From: Patescibacteria group bacterium
GTDB lineage: Bacteria > Patescibacteriota > Minisyncoccia > JAHIHE01
DNA length: 21,436 nucleotides
Assembly: GCA_018896765.1 (NCBI GenBank)
Contig: JAHILZ010000080.1
Coordinates: 1-21,436 of the forward strand
Reading direction: 5' to 3'
Shown here piece after piece: positions 21,394 through 21,436 of the stretch. A model generated the notes under the pieces. The model did no database searches and was not told where the DNA came from. It saw nothing but the letters and a program-made list of their open reading frames with translations. A program made the translations under genes and the position numbers. Numbering within the stretch: position 1 is the first letter of the stretch; every line of letters begins with the position of its first letter.

Positions 21394-21436
21394 ATGTCAG
21401 AAAATTTAACTAATTTTGAAAATTATAGCAACGAAA
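21394..21436 (+). CDS. 5' end of a gene cut by the window edge
   Basis: The ATG at 21394 opens a frame MSENLTNFENYSNE that continues to the end of the window. Too short to identify. The upstream TATAAT supports a real start. Confidence 0.4.
   Translation, partial: MSENLTNFENYSNE

Overview
This 21.4 kb AT-rich window looks like chromosomal DNA from an uncultivated bacterium of the Candidate Phyla Radiation (Patescibacteria, Parcubacteria-like). That is an inference from low GC, genes often lacking a clear Shine-Dalgarno, a CPR-style Xer recombinase ending ...QELLGHQNIRTTQ, a tRNA without encoded CCA, and palindromic repeats between and inside genes. UGA is used as a stop, so the UGA=Gly code of some CPR lineages does not apply. 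Almost all genes lie on the + strand.

Layout. 1-1578: a one-gene module (small membrane protein, minus strand) bounded on its 3' side by an attC-like folded palindrome and on its 5' side by an attI-like site, beside a divergent tyrosine recombinase gene carrying a one-base frameshift. This arrangement resembles an integron. 1609-3552: lepA (EF4) with two in-frame repeat-derived insertions. 3578-4884: a 40-aa membrane ORF, an IscU/NifU scaffold and a small anchored protein. 4916-6037: a DUF1016/YhcG-type PD-(D/E)XK nuclease. 6210-12107: an envelope quality-control block of HtrA protease, ClpB-like disaggregase (behind a 21-copy heptanucleotide tandem repeat), a 59-aa membrane protein and an HtrA-like pseudoprotease that has lost its triad. 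12217-12813: an RmlC-like cupin and tRNA-Leu(UAG). 12918-13910: a 38-bp perfect palindrome and gene debris (nucleotidyltransferase N-terminus, frameshifted ORF6N gene, Nudix C-terminus). 13916-15778: an ABC exporter permease and ATPase. 15779-16383: a busy intergenic region with a probable minus-strand small RNA unit and two adjacent DnaA boxes. 16384-19884: a DUF2339/DUF3999 membrane pair, followed by an hsdS scrap. 20058-21194: a Fic protein behind an operator-like promoter. The window ends in the first codons of another gene.

The common theme is a housekeeping and envelope-stress backbone peppered with short mobile palindromes and remnants of defence or accessory genes. The most notable items are the integron-like module at the left edge, the minus-strand RNA unit at about 15.8-16.06 kb, the intact/degenerate HtrA pair around clpB, the ClpB-like protein with an IGF tripeptide where ClpP-binding loops sit, and the repeat insertions translated inside LepA.
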